Of a stretch of 64,000 nt of DNA, positions 34,956-46,520 are shown in pieces. Origin of the DNA: Struthidea cinerea. Its lineage: Eukaryota > Chordata > Aves > Passeriformes > Corcoracidae. Both the position numbers and the translations under genes were made by a program. The notes beneath the pieces are model-generated. The model was not told the DNA's origin. It saw nothing but the letters and a program-made list of their open reading frames with translations, and did not search any database. The stretch covers positions 225,261 through 289,260 of the forward strand of contig VZTI01001046.1 in assembly GCA_013397865.1 (NCBI GenBank). The letters run 5' to 3'. How positions within the stretch are numbered: position 1 is the stretch's first letter; every line of letters begins with the position of its first letter.

Positions 34956-37900
34956 AGTCCCCAATGTTCTCTGCCTCCGTGGAGTGCTGGTGGAGCATCT
35001 CTTGAGGTGGTGAAGGGATGCAAAGTGATCTGGAAAGGGGATGAGCTTTGAGGAATTCTTGTTTGATCCTTAATAATCCTGTTTTGATTAAGGATAAAAT
35101 CCTTATTTCGATCCTGTTTTGCCTGGAATATAAAACCTGAGCCTGGTGAGCTCCTGAGCTGAAAGCAGGAATTTCCAAGGCTGGAGCTGAGCAGCGTGGG
35201 GGGAGCAGCTGTTTTGGGAGGGGTAGAACAAGTGATATAACAGCAAGAAAACATACAGGATTTTAATTTATTTATATATTTATTTGTTTTTTGCCTTAAA
35301 GCAATCACCAAATGGCAAATGAATTCCTGAAAGCTGCTCTGTTTTCCCACAGGGCCTCGCAGGAAACATTCCCTCTCCCAGCAGCCCTGCTGCTCCTCCC
35401 CATTGCCATCAGGAATTCAGGACTGGTTCCACAACATGAAAAATGGTTTAACTGTGGCCTTAACAGAGGCCTGAGCTGCTGTGCAGGCACTGAGGGGGTG
35501 TAAAACATTCCGTGGGGAACGGGAATGCCAAGGGCAGCACAGTCAGAGCTTCCAAGAGGCAGGAAAGCTCTGGGATGTGCCTTTCCCAGGACACTCCAGT
35601 CCCAAAGCAGCGCTGCCAGTGTGGATGTCCATCACCTAAGGTGGGGATGTGCAGCAGAGCTCTGCTAATTCCATTGCCCTGGGATAACTGGGGTCCCAGT
35701 GCAGGTGTTCAGGCTCCAGTGTCCAACTGGGAAGCTGTTGGAGTGTTCCTTTCGTGTGCTGCAGCACCTTCTGTCTGTCTCCAGGGTTACCCAGTTACCC
35801 TAATGGGGTTTTCCTTCTGCTCCTGGTGGGGTTTGTGCCACCTCCTTTTGAATTCTCCTGCTTTCAGAGCAGCCATTGCATTTTCTTTTTAATTCTTGTG
35901 GTAAATCCCAGGGCTGGTCCCAGCTGGTGGCTGCAGCAGAGGCTGCTGGAGGATTTTAATGGGATTTTTGGGATCACTTTTCCCACTGTCACTGGGTGCA
36001 GAGGAGCTGTTCCGTTGCCCTGTCCCTGGGGATTCCTGAACTCCACAACCAAACCAACCAGGGAAACTTTATCCTGATTTTGGCTCTGGGAGCTGCAGGG
36101 TGAGCAGGGGCTGTAGGACACCCTCCACCCTGTCCCAAATGTCACGTGAAGGCTACACCAGGGCTGAGTGGGAATTCTGTTACTCACAGGGACATGGGAA
36201 CCCCTAAAAATGTTTTACAGACACTGACCCAGCCAGAAAATCGATGATGGAGCAGAACAACCTTCCCCCAGTCTGGGAGATTAATTCCTGGTTTGGGTGG
36301 CGGGAATGGGGAGCTGAGGGTTTTTTCCTGGAGGAACGAGGTAAGAACATCTTGTCTTGTTTTAAGCCTCTCCCTGCCCTGGTTTTGGAGTGCTGCAGGG
36401 GTGAGGCTGTAACTGCTTTGATAACCCCCTGATGGTTTGAGGGGATTTATGTCACAGGGAACAGATCCAGGGGAAGGGGCACAACTCACCCAGGAGCTTC
36501 CTGCAGCTCAGAGCTTTTGGAGTCAGGAGAGCAAACTTCAGAGCTGAGCTCTGCTGGATTTTAGGGCGGTGCTGCATTTTTAAAGAGGATCTGATCATCA
36601 GCTGCCGGGAGCTTTGATTCCCTTCTGGGGGAGCAGCTCCTCTGCTCCCCAGCAGTGCCATGGGGAGCTGGTGGGGCAGGGAATGGGCAGGGGATGGGCA
36701 GGATCCCTCCAGGCTGCCCTTGGCCTCCTGCCCACCCAGCACAGCTTCATCTGCACCCACTGAAGCGCTTTTAGGAGCAGATATTGAGAAACACTTGTCC
36801 CTGCTCCCCTGTCCTAGGACATTTTGGCAGGAGTGAGCCCAGATGTGCTCCCCGGGGTGGGAATTGTGGCCTCCTGTGCCAACTTGGAGAGCCTGGGAAA
36901 AGAGGGAGGGCATCAGTGCTTTGCCCTTCTCTGGCGTGGCTCTGGATTCAGCCCCCCCCCCCCCAATCCCAATCCCAAATATCTGACCCGAGGGTCAGCA
37001 AACACAGCTGAACCTGGTTGGGAGGTTATTAGGGATGAATTCCTCTGGGGAAGGGTGCTCCAAAGGCATCACCCGGATCAGCTGAAGGCGTGCTCTGAGC
37101 ACACGTTTTTCCTATCAAATCATTATCTCCTGATGACCTGAGCAGCTGAAAGGAATCAGCTCCACGGAGAACCAGTGAAAAGGGAGAGAGCGGAGGTGGC
37201 TGGGAGCTCCTGGAGCAGCTTTTCCTCTTCTCTGAGCCTTTGCAGCTCTGCCTGTCCCCAGGAAGAGCAAAATCCCCCCCCCCAGGACAGGCTTGCTGCC
37301 TCCCTGGGAATTGGGGGGGATTTTGGGAGCCATGCTGGCAGCTCTGGTACAGAGCACTGGGGGTGCAGGGGGGGGACTTTGCAGCCTGGTCCTGGTGCTG
37401 TGGCCCTGGGGAGGCTCTGCCACCTGAGGAAAGGCAGCTCCCAGTGCAGGATATCCATCCAAGAGAGGGTCCAGGGCTGGACTGAGCGCTCCAGGGGCTT
37501 CCAGGCATCCCTCTGATCCTGATTTTTAGAGCTTGGCCTGATATTTTCCACTCGTGCTGAGCAACCTGAGGAAAATCAGCTCGGCGTGCTTGTTGGACCC
37601 AGGTACTTCTCTCATTATTTTTTCCTCAAAAGGTGTGAAAATCAGCTGTTGCTCCATTTTTCTGGCTTTATATATGAGTGTAAAAGCTCCTTTGTGCTGA
37701 CTCATGGAGAATTAGCCAAGTTAAAACACTGTTTTGAGCCACCTAATTGAGCAAACACCGAAAGGAAATGTTTGATTACTCCTTCAGCTCCTCATTTTTC
37801 CTGGCTGAGGCCGTTTACTGCATTCAGCTCAAATTAACCAGCGCTTTTGGTTTCACTCCACACGCAGTTTCCTTTGATAAAGTATTTTCCAAAAGGACTT

Positions 37901-38560
37901 TGCTCAGCTTTCTTCCAGTCCCAGTGTTTAGAATGAGAATGAAAATCAGATTTCTCATCCTCCCAGGGTGTTGAATGGGAATCTTGTGTTATTTAGGCTG
38001 CACACCAGTGCTTTTGTGAGGGATATTCTGTGTGTGGAGGGAAGAGGCTGTAAAATATTATAAAGAGATTTTAGTTTCCTCAAGTTCACCCACAAGCTGG
38101 GACTTCGCACGTGTGTGTGCTGGCAGCTTATTTTTATGGGGTTTTTTCGTATAAATGAGACCTGTCTGGACATCTGGATGTTATTGGGAGCTGACTCTTT
38201 AAATTTCTTTCTCAAGAAGATGAGTTTCCTGTGTTGCAAATCTCGAGGCCAAACCTTGCCGAGTTGGTTTTATGTGTGCTTAAATTTTTATGGAGGTAAT
38301 TACCGGGGAATAATTGAGAGCCTTGCTCTGGTTTGACCTGTATCAATTAATTTGTTTTTCCCCTCAGTGGAAGAGGATGGGGCTCTCCACCAGCTGAGGT
38401 AGAGAGTTTAAAAATAACTTTTCTGCCGCTGTGATCTCGGTGGAAAGAGAGGCCCAGCCTCTTTGTGAGGGCTTTAATTGAAATCCACGCAGCACAGAAA
38501 TGCTGCAGATCTCCCAAGATGCTGCAGCTACTGGGCTGGGCAGATTTTTGTATTTATCAG
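34956..38560. other. Unique intron 3 sequence
   Basis: No gene recognised. A C13 run is at 36952-36964. The AT-rich stretch 37600-38360 lacks repeat hallmarks. Confidence 0.5.
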
Positions 38561-39020
38561 ACTGGTTTGGGTTGGAAGGAGCTTAAAACTCATCTCATCC
38601 CACCCCTGCCATGGCAGGGACACCTCCCACTGTCCCAGGCTGCTCCCAGCCCCAATGTCCAGCCTGGCCTTGGGCACTGCCAGGGATCCAGGGGCAGCCA
38701 CAGCTGCTCTGGGCACCCTGTGCCAGGGCCTCCCCACCCTCCCAGGGAAGGATTCCTTCCCAAGATCCCATCCATCCCTGCCCTCTGGCAGTGGGAAGCC
38801 ATTCCCTGTGTCCTGTCCCTCCATCCCTTGTCCCCAGTCCCTCTCCAGCTCTCCTGGAGCTCCTTTAGGCCCTGCAAGGGGCTCTGAGCTCTCCCTGGAG
38901 CCTTCTCCTCTCCAGGTGAGCACCCCCAGCTCTCCCAGCCTGGCTCCAGCCCTGGGAGCAGCTCCGGGGCCTCCTCTGGACTCTCTCCAGCAGCTCCAGC
39001 TCCTTCCTGTGCTGGGAATG
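38561..39020 (-). repeat. CR1 LINE 3' fragment (about 460 bp)
   Basis: Antisense and the longest uninterrupted CR1 piece here. It runs from the tail side (TTTGGGTTGGAAGGAGC at 38566) through CCAGCCTGGCCTTGGGCACTG and CTCTCCAGCTCTCCTGGAGC to CTGGACTCTCTCCAGCAGC. It explains the 193-aa and 239-aa frames on the two strands. Confidence 0.95.
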
Positions 39021-40447
39021 GTCCCCGTGGTGTCACCCAGGGGTTCCTGCCCTCAAGGAGAGGTGCTGGGCAGGGTGGTCGTGCGCTCAATCCCCCAACC
39101 TGTGCCGCAGACCCTTCCCCTGGAATTCCCTGCCTCCCTTCCGCAGTCTCTGGAGCTCCTTTGTGGGTCACTCACCGACCCCGGAGGCTGCACGTGAATC
39201 CAGCTGCCCCCAAAACACCGGGATAACGAATTACAGAGGGGTTTCGGCGATGCTGAGGCGTTTTGCAAGCCCAGGAGCTGGGGTTCTCATCAGGCCCGTT
39301 AGATCCGGGTGCGCTGCACACGGATTTCTGCCTTTTGTTCTCTTTTATGCCTTTTAAAGATGAAAAAGCTCCCTGAGATCCCGGCAGCCGTTTGCCAGCC
39401 CGCTGTGGGGGGGCGTGTGCGATGTCCTGACTCGATGTGCGCGGGGTTTGAGGCCACGGCTTGAAAGCCTTTCCCCTGCTGGCTTTGCAAGGGGTCTCGT
39501 TGTTTTTGTGGGGTTTGGAGGGGCCTGGCGGTGCTGGGATGTGCGTGAAGCTGGGCTGTGTGGGGACAGAAGGGTTTTTTTTAAGGGCTTCTCTCAGATG
39601 AAGCAGGAAAATGGCGTTTTTAGGGCGTTTTCAAAAGGCCAGGGGCTGACTAGAACTGCCATCGCCCCCCCTGCCTTCTCCTCAGGTGGCTTCCTGCCTT
39701 TTCCTGACTCCCCACCTGATGCCTGAGACATGGGATCGCTTTTCCATGCCCTCAGCCTCCTCGGGGTGGCCAGGAGAGAGGGAGGAGGCAGGGAGGGAGA
39801 CTCGGCTCCTCCTGGAGAGCAGGTCCGTGCCAAAGGCAGAGCCCTTTTGGAGGTGAAATAGGAGCAGGCACCAGCAGCTCCTCGTTAAATGCCATTTATA
39901 GCCGGGGCTGGAAGCTTTGGAACAAAGGAAGCTGCTTAAATGGGGGTGACAGAATTTCTAAGGGAATTTGGCACTTTGAGCTTGGAGAGGGATGGCCAGC
40001 ACCTGGCTCCTGGTGGCAGTGCCTGGCCTGGGCCATGGAGGTCACCTCATGCAGCCCTTTCCGTGATCCTTCACACTCTCACCCTTCCTGGGTGCTCCTC
40101 TGCTCATTGGGGGATGTCCCTGGAGGGAGCTTAAGGGATTGACTTGAATTTTGTCAGCTTTGAGGCTGTTTGGGGCTGGACTGAACGCTGTGTTCAGTCC
40201 CTGCCCTGAGGAGCCCTGGTGCAGTGCTGGCTCCGAGCTCAGCTTGTTTCTTGTGCCTGAGCCTCTTAAAATCTTTGCTAGCACGATTATTGGTGTATTT
40301 CTGGATCCTTTCCAGGGGAAAAGGAGGTTCCTTGGGGCCAGGATGAGCCGGTGTGGAGTCTCTCCAGTTCACTGGAGCGAGAGAGGAGGTGGCTGTGGCC
40401 ACCACAGAATCGGGACGCCAGGGCTGGTCTGACCTGTAGATATCAGT
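39021..40447. other. Unique intron 3 sequence
   Basis: No gene or repeat recognised. Confidence 0.5.
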
Positions 40448-40520
40448 ATAATTTACCCAGGGATGGGTGGACTCAGTCCTAGAGACCTTTTCCAGCCTAT
40501 ATGATTCTGGGATTCTGTAT
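40448..40520 (+). repeat. CR1 LINE 3' tail fragment
   Basis: Sense tail: GGACTCAGTCCTAGAGACC, TTTTCCAGCCTATATGATTC, then TGGGATTCTG. Confidence 0.8.
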
Positions 40521-40776
40521 TTGGAGGTTTATACCATATTTAATTTTTTTTTGGTTGTTGTCACTGGTGATCCTCACGGGTTCTGGTTATCAGGGGTTAA
40601 TCTCGCTCAGGAACAGATGTTAGGTCTGGTTTATTTATTCCAGTCTGTGAGAATGTGGTGTCAGAGTCCCAGAAATGGCAGGCTGGGATGTCAGAATTAG
40701 AAGATAGAATGGAGACACCTGATGTGTGGAGCAGGCTGGGGATAGCTGGGTGTGTGGAAAGCCTTGTCTTACCTGG
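40521..40776. other. Unique intron, may hold a decayed leader of the array
   Basis: No feature I can name. Some words recall the following array but no alignment is convincing by eye. Confidence 0.35.
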
Positions 40777-41517
40777 GCTGGGACGGCAGATGTGGTGTGT
40801 GAGGAAGTTTGGAAGATGGTTTTTGTGGCCATGACCCTGTTTTTGGGGGGATTTGGTGCCTGGTGCCAGGCTGGGGTGCACAGAGCCTGAGGGCAGTGGG
40901 GGACTGTAGTTGAGAGCTGGTGTTGCTTGTGACCCCGAGGGGTGAAACAGCAGCCTGGAGGGATGGAAGGCTTCAGGGCAGCCCAGAGAGATCCCTTGGG
41001 ACAGAATTCCTGTTGGTCACCGTGCTGGGACGGCAGATGTGGTGTGTGAGGAAGTTTGGATGATGGTTTTTGTGGCCATGACCCTGTTTTTGGGGGGATT
41101 TGGTGCCTGGTGCCAGGCTGGGGTGTGCAGAGCCTGCGGGCAGTGGGGGACTGTAACTGAGAGCTGGAACTGCTGCCTTAGAGCCTGCGGGTCTGAAACA
41201 GCAGCTTGGAGGGATGAAAGGCTTCAGGGCAGCCCAGAGAGATCCCTTGGGACAGAATTCCTGTTGGTCACTGGGCAGATGTGGTGTGCAGGTGTCTGAG
41301 GAAGTTTGGACGTTGGTTTTTGTGGCCATGACTGTGTTTTTTGGGGGGAATGTGGTGGTGTCAGGGTGGAGCGTGCAGAGCAGTGGGGACTGTGAGTAAT
41401 GGGGAGCTGGAACTGCTGCCTTAGGGCCTGGGGGTTGAAACAGCAGCTTGGAGGGGTGAGAGGCTTCAGGGCAGCCCAAAGAGATCCCTTGGGACAGAAT
41501 TCCTGCCGGTCCGTGCT
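40777..41517. repeat. Tandem array, three copies of a 247-bp unit
   Basis: Copies start at about 40777, 41024 and 41271, a constant 247-bp spacing. The first two begin GCTGGGACGGCAGATG; the third begins CTGGGCAGATG. Each contains GAGGAAGTTTGGA, TTTTTGTGGCCATGAC, GAAACAGCAGC(C/T)TGGAGG and ATCCCTTGGGACAGAATTCC in that order. The third copy differs most, with small indels. The period is not a multiple of three, and frames inside it are accidental. The unit does not match CR1 or the LTRs here. Confidence 0.95.
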
Positions 41518-42019
41518 GTTTTGCTGCGGCCGTGACTCGTCCTCAGGGGTGTCTGAGGGGACGGGAGAAGGACGGCGCAGAGCTCTGATTGTAAAGCTGT
41601 TCCTGCCAGATATTTCAGGCTCCTAATTGCTGACACAGGCTGGCCGGGGATGTTTTCCTCTCTCCTTTCCTGTTGGAATAAATAAGTAAAAGCAGGTTAA
41701 AGGCTGCTCGTGTTTCGGAGCAAGCTGTGTGACAGATGAGAGGGGCCGCGAGTGCTCAGCCCTGATCTTTTCGGAGCTGCAAGCCACAGGGTGAGGGTGG
41801 GAGGGATTTATGGACTGGCAAGGGTGGCACGAGGCAGCCGGAATTGGGAAGGTGGAATTTGACTTCATCTTCCCAGGCCTGGGGAGGGGATGAAAGCTAC
41901 GGATGAGTCAATTATCCGAGAGCACAGGCTGAGCTGGGGAGGAGCATTTGCTGACCTTGCACCCTGTGGAGAGGCTGGATACTGAGATGGAAGACAATCT
42001 GTCATTGAGGTGGGGGATG
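41518..42019. other. Unique intron 3 sequence
   Basis: No feature seen. Confidence 0.5.
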
Positions 42020-42380
42020 TGGGCTCCAGGGAGAGCTCAGAGCCCCTTGCAGGGCCTAAAGGGGCTCCAGGAGAGCTGGAGAGGGGCTGGGGACAAGGGC
42101 TGGAGGGACAGGACACAGGGAATGGCTTCCCACTGCCAGAGGGCAGGGATGGCTGATTTGGGAAGAAATTCTCCCCTGTGAGGGTGGGGAGGCCCTGGCA
42201 CAGGGTGCCCAGAGAAGCTGTGGCCGCCCCTGGATCCCTGGCAGTGTCCAAGGCCAGGCTGGACACTGGGGCTTGGAGCAGCCTGGGGCAGTGGAAGGTG
42301 TCCCTGCCATGGCAGGGGGTGGAAGGAGATGGGATTTAAGGTCCCTTCCATCAAAGCCATTCCAGGCTTCTCTGATTCTC
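42020..42380 (+). repeat. CR1 LINE 3' fragment
   Basis: Sense, about 360 bp: GGGAGAGCTCAGAGCCCCTTG, GGCCTAAAGGGGCTCCAGGAG, GTGAGGGTGGGGAGGCCCTGG, GGTCCCTTCCATCAAAGCC. Confidence 0.96.
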
Positions 42381-45300
42381 CTTCCTGCATTTTTCAGCAG
42401 CAGCAAAAGGTGAAACTACCTTTTTATTTGAACATCCCCTCAGCCTTCCTGATGGTTTGGAAAGAGCCCAACAGATTGGGATCGACGGGGCAGGTGCTTT
42501 AAACCGAATGTGAATTTGGGCATGTGCTGAAAGCCTCAGGGTGCCTCGGGCCCGGCTCTCTGGTGGGACACAGGCACCAGCAGCTGCCAGGAGCTCCGAT
42601 TTCCTCTCCTCTTCCTTCCTTCTCCTCCCAGCCTGGCTCTGCTGGCTCTCCCCTCAGAGCAGACAGTTCTCTCTCACATTTCTAGCAAGGCTGTGCTGGC
42701 TGCTCCTGTGGCTGCAAACACGAGCTGGAAACTTCATTATACGAAGAAAGCCCAGAGTCAGGTGGCAGAAGAGATAATTACCTTTCTAATACAATAATGC
42801 CAGGGCTGGTGAGCCTTTTATCTCACTCTGTGTTCCTCTCTACAATCACAGGCAGGAATTAAAATTTCCTGGGTTATTGCTCGCCTGTGGCAGCCAGGGC
42901 TGTTTTCTCTGTCTGGTTCGAGGGGATTTCTGGTGAAAGGAGAAGAGGAAGGAGCAGGGGGAAAAACCCTTTGTGCTTCTAAGCAGCTGGGAGGGAGATG
43001 CAGCAGCCTGTGAGCGGGATTGCGTTCGGAGCGGTCCCATCCCATGGGAATGGGGCTGTGGAGATGGAGCTCAGCAAAAGGGGAGGAAAACACCAGGCAG
43101 AGCTCCCTGTCCCCATCCCAGTCAGGGACAGCACCTGCTTTAGACTCCAGGGAAAAGCCTGGGGTTGGGTCTTGGCTGGGCTCAGTGGTTCTGTGGAAGG
43201 CTCAGGACTTCACTGCGTCTCCCCTTCCCAAAGGGAATCTGATGTCTGTGCTGTGGGAAGAGCTGACAGCCCTCTCCCCTTTAGCAGCCATTGCTGTCTT
43301 CCCCTTGGAAGCACAAAACTCTATCCCTGGGACCTTCCTGGGGTGCTGTGCCCTCATTTTCCCCACCCTGGTCCGGGATGTGTGGCAGGGACTGGCAAGA
43401 GCCTCCTGCACCCATCTCTTCCCCCCTTGGCTGATCCCTACAAACGCTGATGTTACGGGAGGCAGCTCCTCGCTCTTCTCCCAGCAGGAAAACCCCGTGG
43501 CTGTTTCACATGAGCAACAAGGTGCTTTTCCTGGCTGGCCCCTCTCCCTGGGAAGGGAAGAATTTCTGGACAGCTGCTGGAATTACAGAGCGCCGCAAAG
43601 GTCGGAGATCTTTTGCAGGACATAAAAGCCGTTAAAATTCTGCTGCCTCATCCGTGTAACAAGGGAGAAATGAGAGGAGAGAGAGAGGAAAATGAAGAAA
43701 AGGGATAAAAGTCTCCCCTCCTGCAACTGGGACAGGGAAAAGCTGCAAGTTGTACTCAGCTGTGACTCGCAGGGGTTTGATGTAGCTGCGTGTGCGGATT
43801 CAGCCTCTCCTTTCTGTGCAAAGGAGTCACAAACCCTGCTCCAGGGCACTCATTACTTTAATGAGTTTGGTGCCTTCAGATTTCCTCGTTTTGGGTTCAT
43901 CGGCTTGGTCTTTGGCAGAGCTTGTGCTCAGAATCCAGGAGATGCTGGGGATGGGGAGACATCGATCCTGGCAGGTCCCTTTGGTGTGATTTCAGCTGGA
44001 ATTAGGGGGTTATGTGAGGACGAGCTGCTGAGGGCTGGGACAGCAAAGTCCAAGATACTCCAGGATTCAGCATCCCTTGTGGAAGAGGGGGTAGGGTGGC
44101 ATGGGCAGGGTGGGACAGCAGTGATGGCACTGACTGGGTGTTCCCACTGCCAGGAAACTGCAGCTGAGGGAAAGGAAAGGGGGAGCTGTGTCCCTCAAAA
44201 CCTGTTCATTCAATCTGAGCAACTCCAAAGTGCATTTGGGGAACTTCCAGGCTAAAATGCTCTTTTTTTTTTTCCCCTGAAGAAAGGCAGGGTCTGAGAT
44301 AAAATCCAAATCCTGATTCTAGCCCAGCCTGTAACTTTTGTCATGTGCAAACCCCAGGTGGCAGCTTTGTCCCTCCAGCTCTTGGCAAAGCCGTGGCATT
44401 GATGGTGCTTGGCACCCTCCTGCCTCCCTCCTCTCTGCTCCCTCCTTTTCTCCCCCTCCTCAGCCTGACTTCCCTCATTTGCTGGAGCTCTGCATCCTGC
44501 ACATCCCCAGAACCTCCAGGAGCAGGATGTGTCTTGCCAAGTCCCTCTGAGGTGGATCCTGCTGGATCCCATTGATTCATCCCCCACATTCTCCTCGATC
44601 CAACCCCCTGGAACCTCTTCCCTTTCTCAGTGTTTGTGTCTGGCTGAGCTTTCTTTCCTTCCACGCCATGGCAGGCTCTGGGGGAATGTGATGAGGAAAG
44701 AGCCATCATAAAATCCATCTCTTTTCCATGAGCTGCAAGGAGCTGAAGGAGTTCCCTTGCCTGCCAAAAGTGTGATGTGCTGAAGGCTGCTGTGACAAGC
44801 AGCACGCTCGGGTAAATACCAAAGTGCCATCAGTCATGGGAGCTGTCACAGCTGAAAGGTGAGTGGGATTCCCTGAGCCAGGAGAAGGAGCTGGGAATGG
44901 TGGCTGGGCACTCCTCAGGGGGCTCCTGCTGTCCCCCCCCTCTCCTTGTGGCTCTGAAGGGGAGCTGGAAGCCCCAAACTGTCTCCATCCCAAATTCTCA
45001 GACCCCAAACTCCATCCTAGTGGGGAAGGGGTGATGAACCAATTTAGGGTGACAGTTTTTCCCTTCAGGTTTGAAGATGGTCACCCAGAAATCCACGTTC
45101 TTCCCTACTGAGAAATACTAGAGGAATAATCCTCATTCCAAAAATCTTTGGTTTAAAAGGTAGAGATTTCCCCCTGGGAGGTTTCAGCCTGATTTTAAGT
45201 GGAAATGCTGCTTTCAGCCAGCTTTACAATATTGCTGCAGTTAAAAGCAACCAAATAAAAATAAAATCCAAAGTAGTATTTGAACTTAAAGCAAAACCAA

Positions 45301-45472
45301 AATGTTTTGTTATTTCCCAGTGGAAAACTGAAATGGATGTTTCCCTGAAAACAAACATTTTTGGTGGGGGAAAAGAAAGGGCTTTCTCCAGCTTCCTTTG
45401 GGTGCTTTTACTAAGAACAAGTAACACTTCTTGGCTTGCTGGAGTTCCTGCCACAGAGATGCCACTTGTCTG
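42381..45472. other. Unique intron 3 sequence
   Basis: No gene or repeat recognised. Confidence 0.5.
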
Positions 45473-45563
45473 AGTGACCTGGAAGGTGTCCCTGCCCTTG
45501 GGAAGGGGTTGGAATGAGATGAGCTTTAAGGTCTTTTCCAACCCACACCAGTCTATGAAAGAA
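45473..45563 (+). repeat. CR1 LINE 3' tail fragment
   Basis: Sense: GACCTGGAAGGTGTCCCTGCC, GGTCTTTTCCAACCCACACC, then AGTCTATGAAAG. Directly followed by a second, independent CR1 copy. Confidence 0.88.
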
Positions 45564-45790
45564 AGGAAATTTCGGTGGGATATTGGGAAGGAATTCCTGG
45601 CTGGGAGGGTGGGGAGGCCCTGGCACAGGGTGCCCAGAGCAGCTGTGGCTGCCCCTAGATCCCTGGCAGTGCCCAAGGCCAGGCTGGACGGGGCTTGGAG
45701 CAGCCTGGGACAGTGGGAGGTGTCCCTGCCCATGGAATGAGATGGACTTTAATGTTCCTTCCGACCCAAACCATTCTGGAATTCGCCGTT
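45564..45790 (+). repeat. CR1 LINE 3' fragment, adjacent to the previous copy
   Basis: Sense: GGATATTGGGAAGGAATTCC, GGGAGGGTGGGGAGGCCCTGG, AAGGCCAGGCTGGACGGG, GTTCCTTCCGACCCAAACC, ATTCTGG. Truncated at 5' close to where the preceding tail ends. Confidence 0.95.
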
Positions 45791-46170
45791 TCCCTTTGCA
45801 TTTTGCCGGGGCAGCTCCTAATGCTGGGATTGAGTGTTCTGTCCTTGTTCTGAGCTGTTTCCCCTCACCAAGGTGGCCCTCGGAGCCTGGGACACGGCGG
45901 CAGCGTCCTCGTGCTGGGCACTGGGTGCTGCAGAAGGGTCTGGCCTGAGCTGTGAGCTGCTCCAGGGAATCTGGGGAAAACAACCGGAGCAGGGACAAAG
46001 CGGAACGAGTTGCTGGAGGGAAGGAGTTGAATTTTTTTAGGACTTGGATGTTTTTGGGTGCTGCTGCCTCCTCAGCCCGCAGCATCCCAGCGCCCTGCCC
46101 TTGAGGCAGGATGCAGGAATTAGCAAACTGAGCTGTCCCCGCTGTGCCGTGGCGAGCTGGACTGGGGGTG
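45791..46170. other. Unique intron 3 sequence
   Basis: No feature seen. Confidence 0.5.
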
Positions 46171-46520
46171 GTGGCCAGGGGGGACAAAGCCCAGTCCCCC
46201 CAGTGCCACCTCGCAGCCGCAGCCCCTGCCCGGAGCTGCCGCGGCCACAGCTGGAGCCGCCTCCTGCTGCTGCTGTTTCCAGGGCTACGGGCGGAGGGAA
46301 GGCGATGATGACTCTGCAAATGTCAGAATCGCTTACTCGGGAAACCACCGAGTCCTCCCGCACCTTCCCGGCTCGCAGCTCAGCGCTGTCTAGACGCTGG
46401 TCTGCTCCGTGCAAATCCCAATTATCATCATGGCAAGCGGCTGGAAAAGTGCTGCCGGCTCCTTCCCTGCCTGCCGTGGGCGGCTGCAGCCCCGGAGCTG
46501 CTCTCATGGGGCATTTTTGT
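46171..46520. other. GC-rich block with TF-motif-like words, candidate regulatory element
   Basis: Repeat-free GC-rich sequence. It contains a CTCF-like GGCCAGGGGGGAC (about 46173-46185), an AP-1/CRE-like TGATGACTC (46306-46314) followed by TGCAAATGTCA, and later TGCAAATCCCAATTATCATC. The words are suggestive but each is common by chance. Frames on both strands have no domain. Confidence 0.25.

Noticed and set aside
40973..41479. 168-aa minus-strand frame with internal peptide repeats
   Set aside because: The repetition comes from the 247-bp tandem DNA unit; 247 is not a multiple of three, so the frame shifts from unit to unit.
45411..46319. 302-aa open frame on the minus strand
   Set aside because: Half of it is antisense CR1; the rest is GC-rich intron without a domain.
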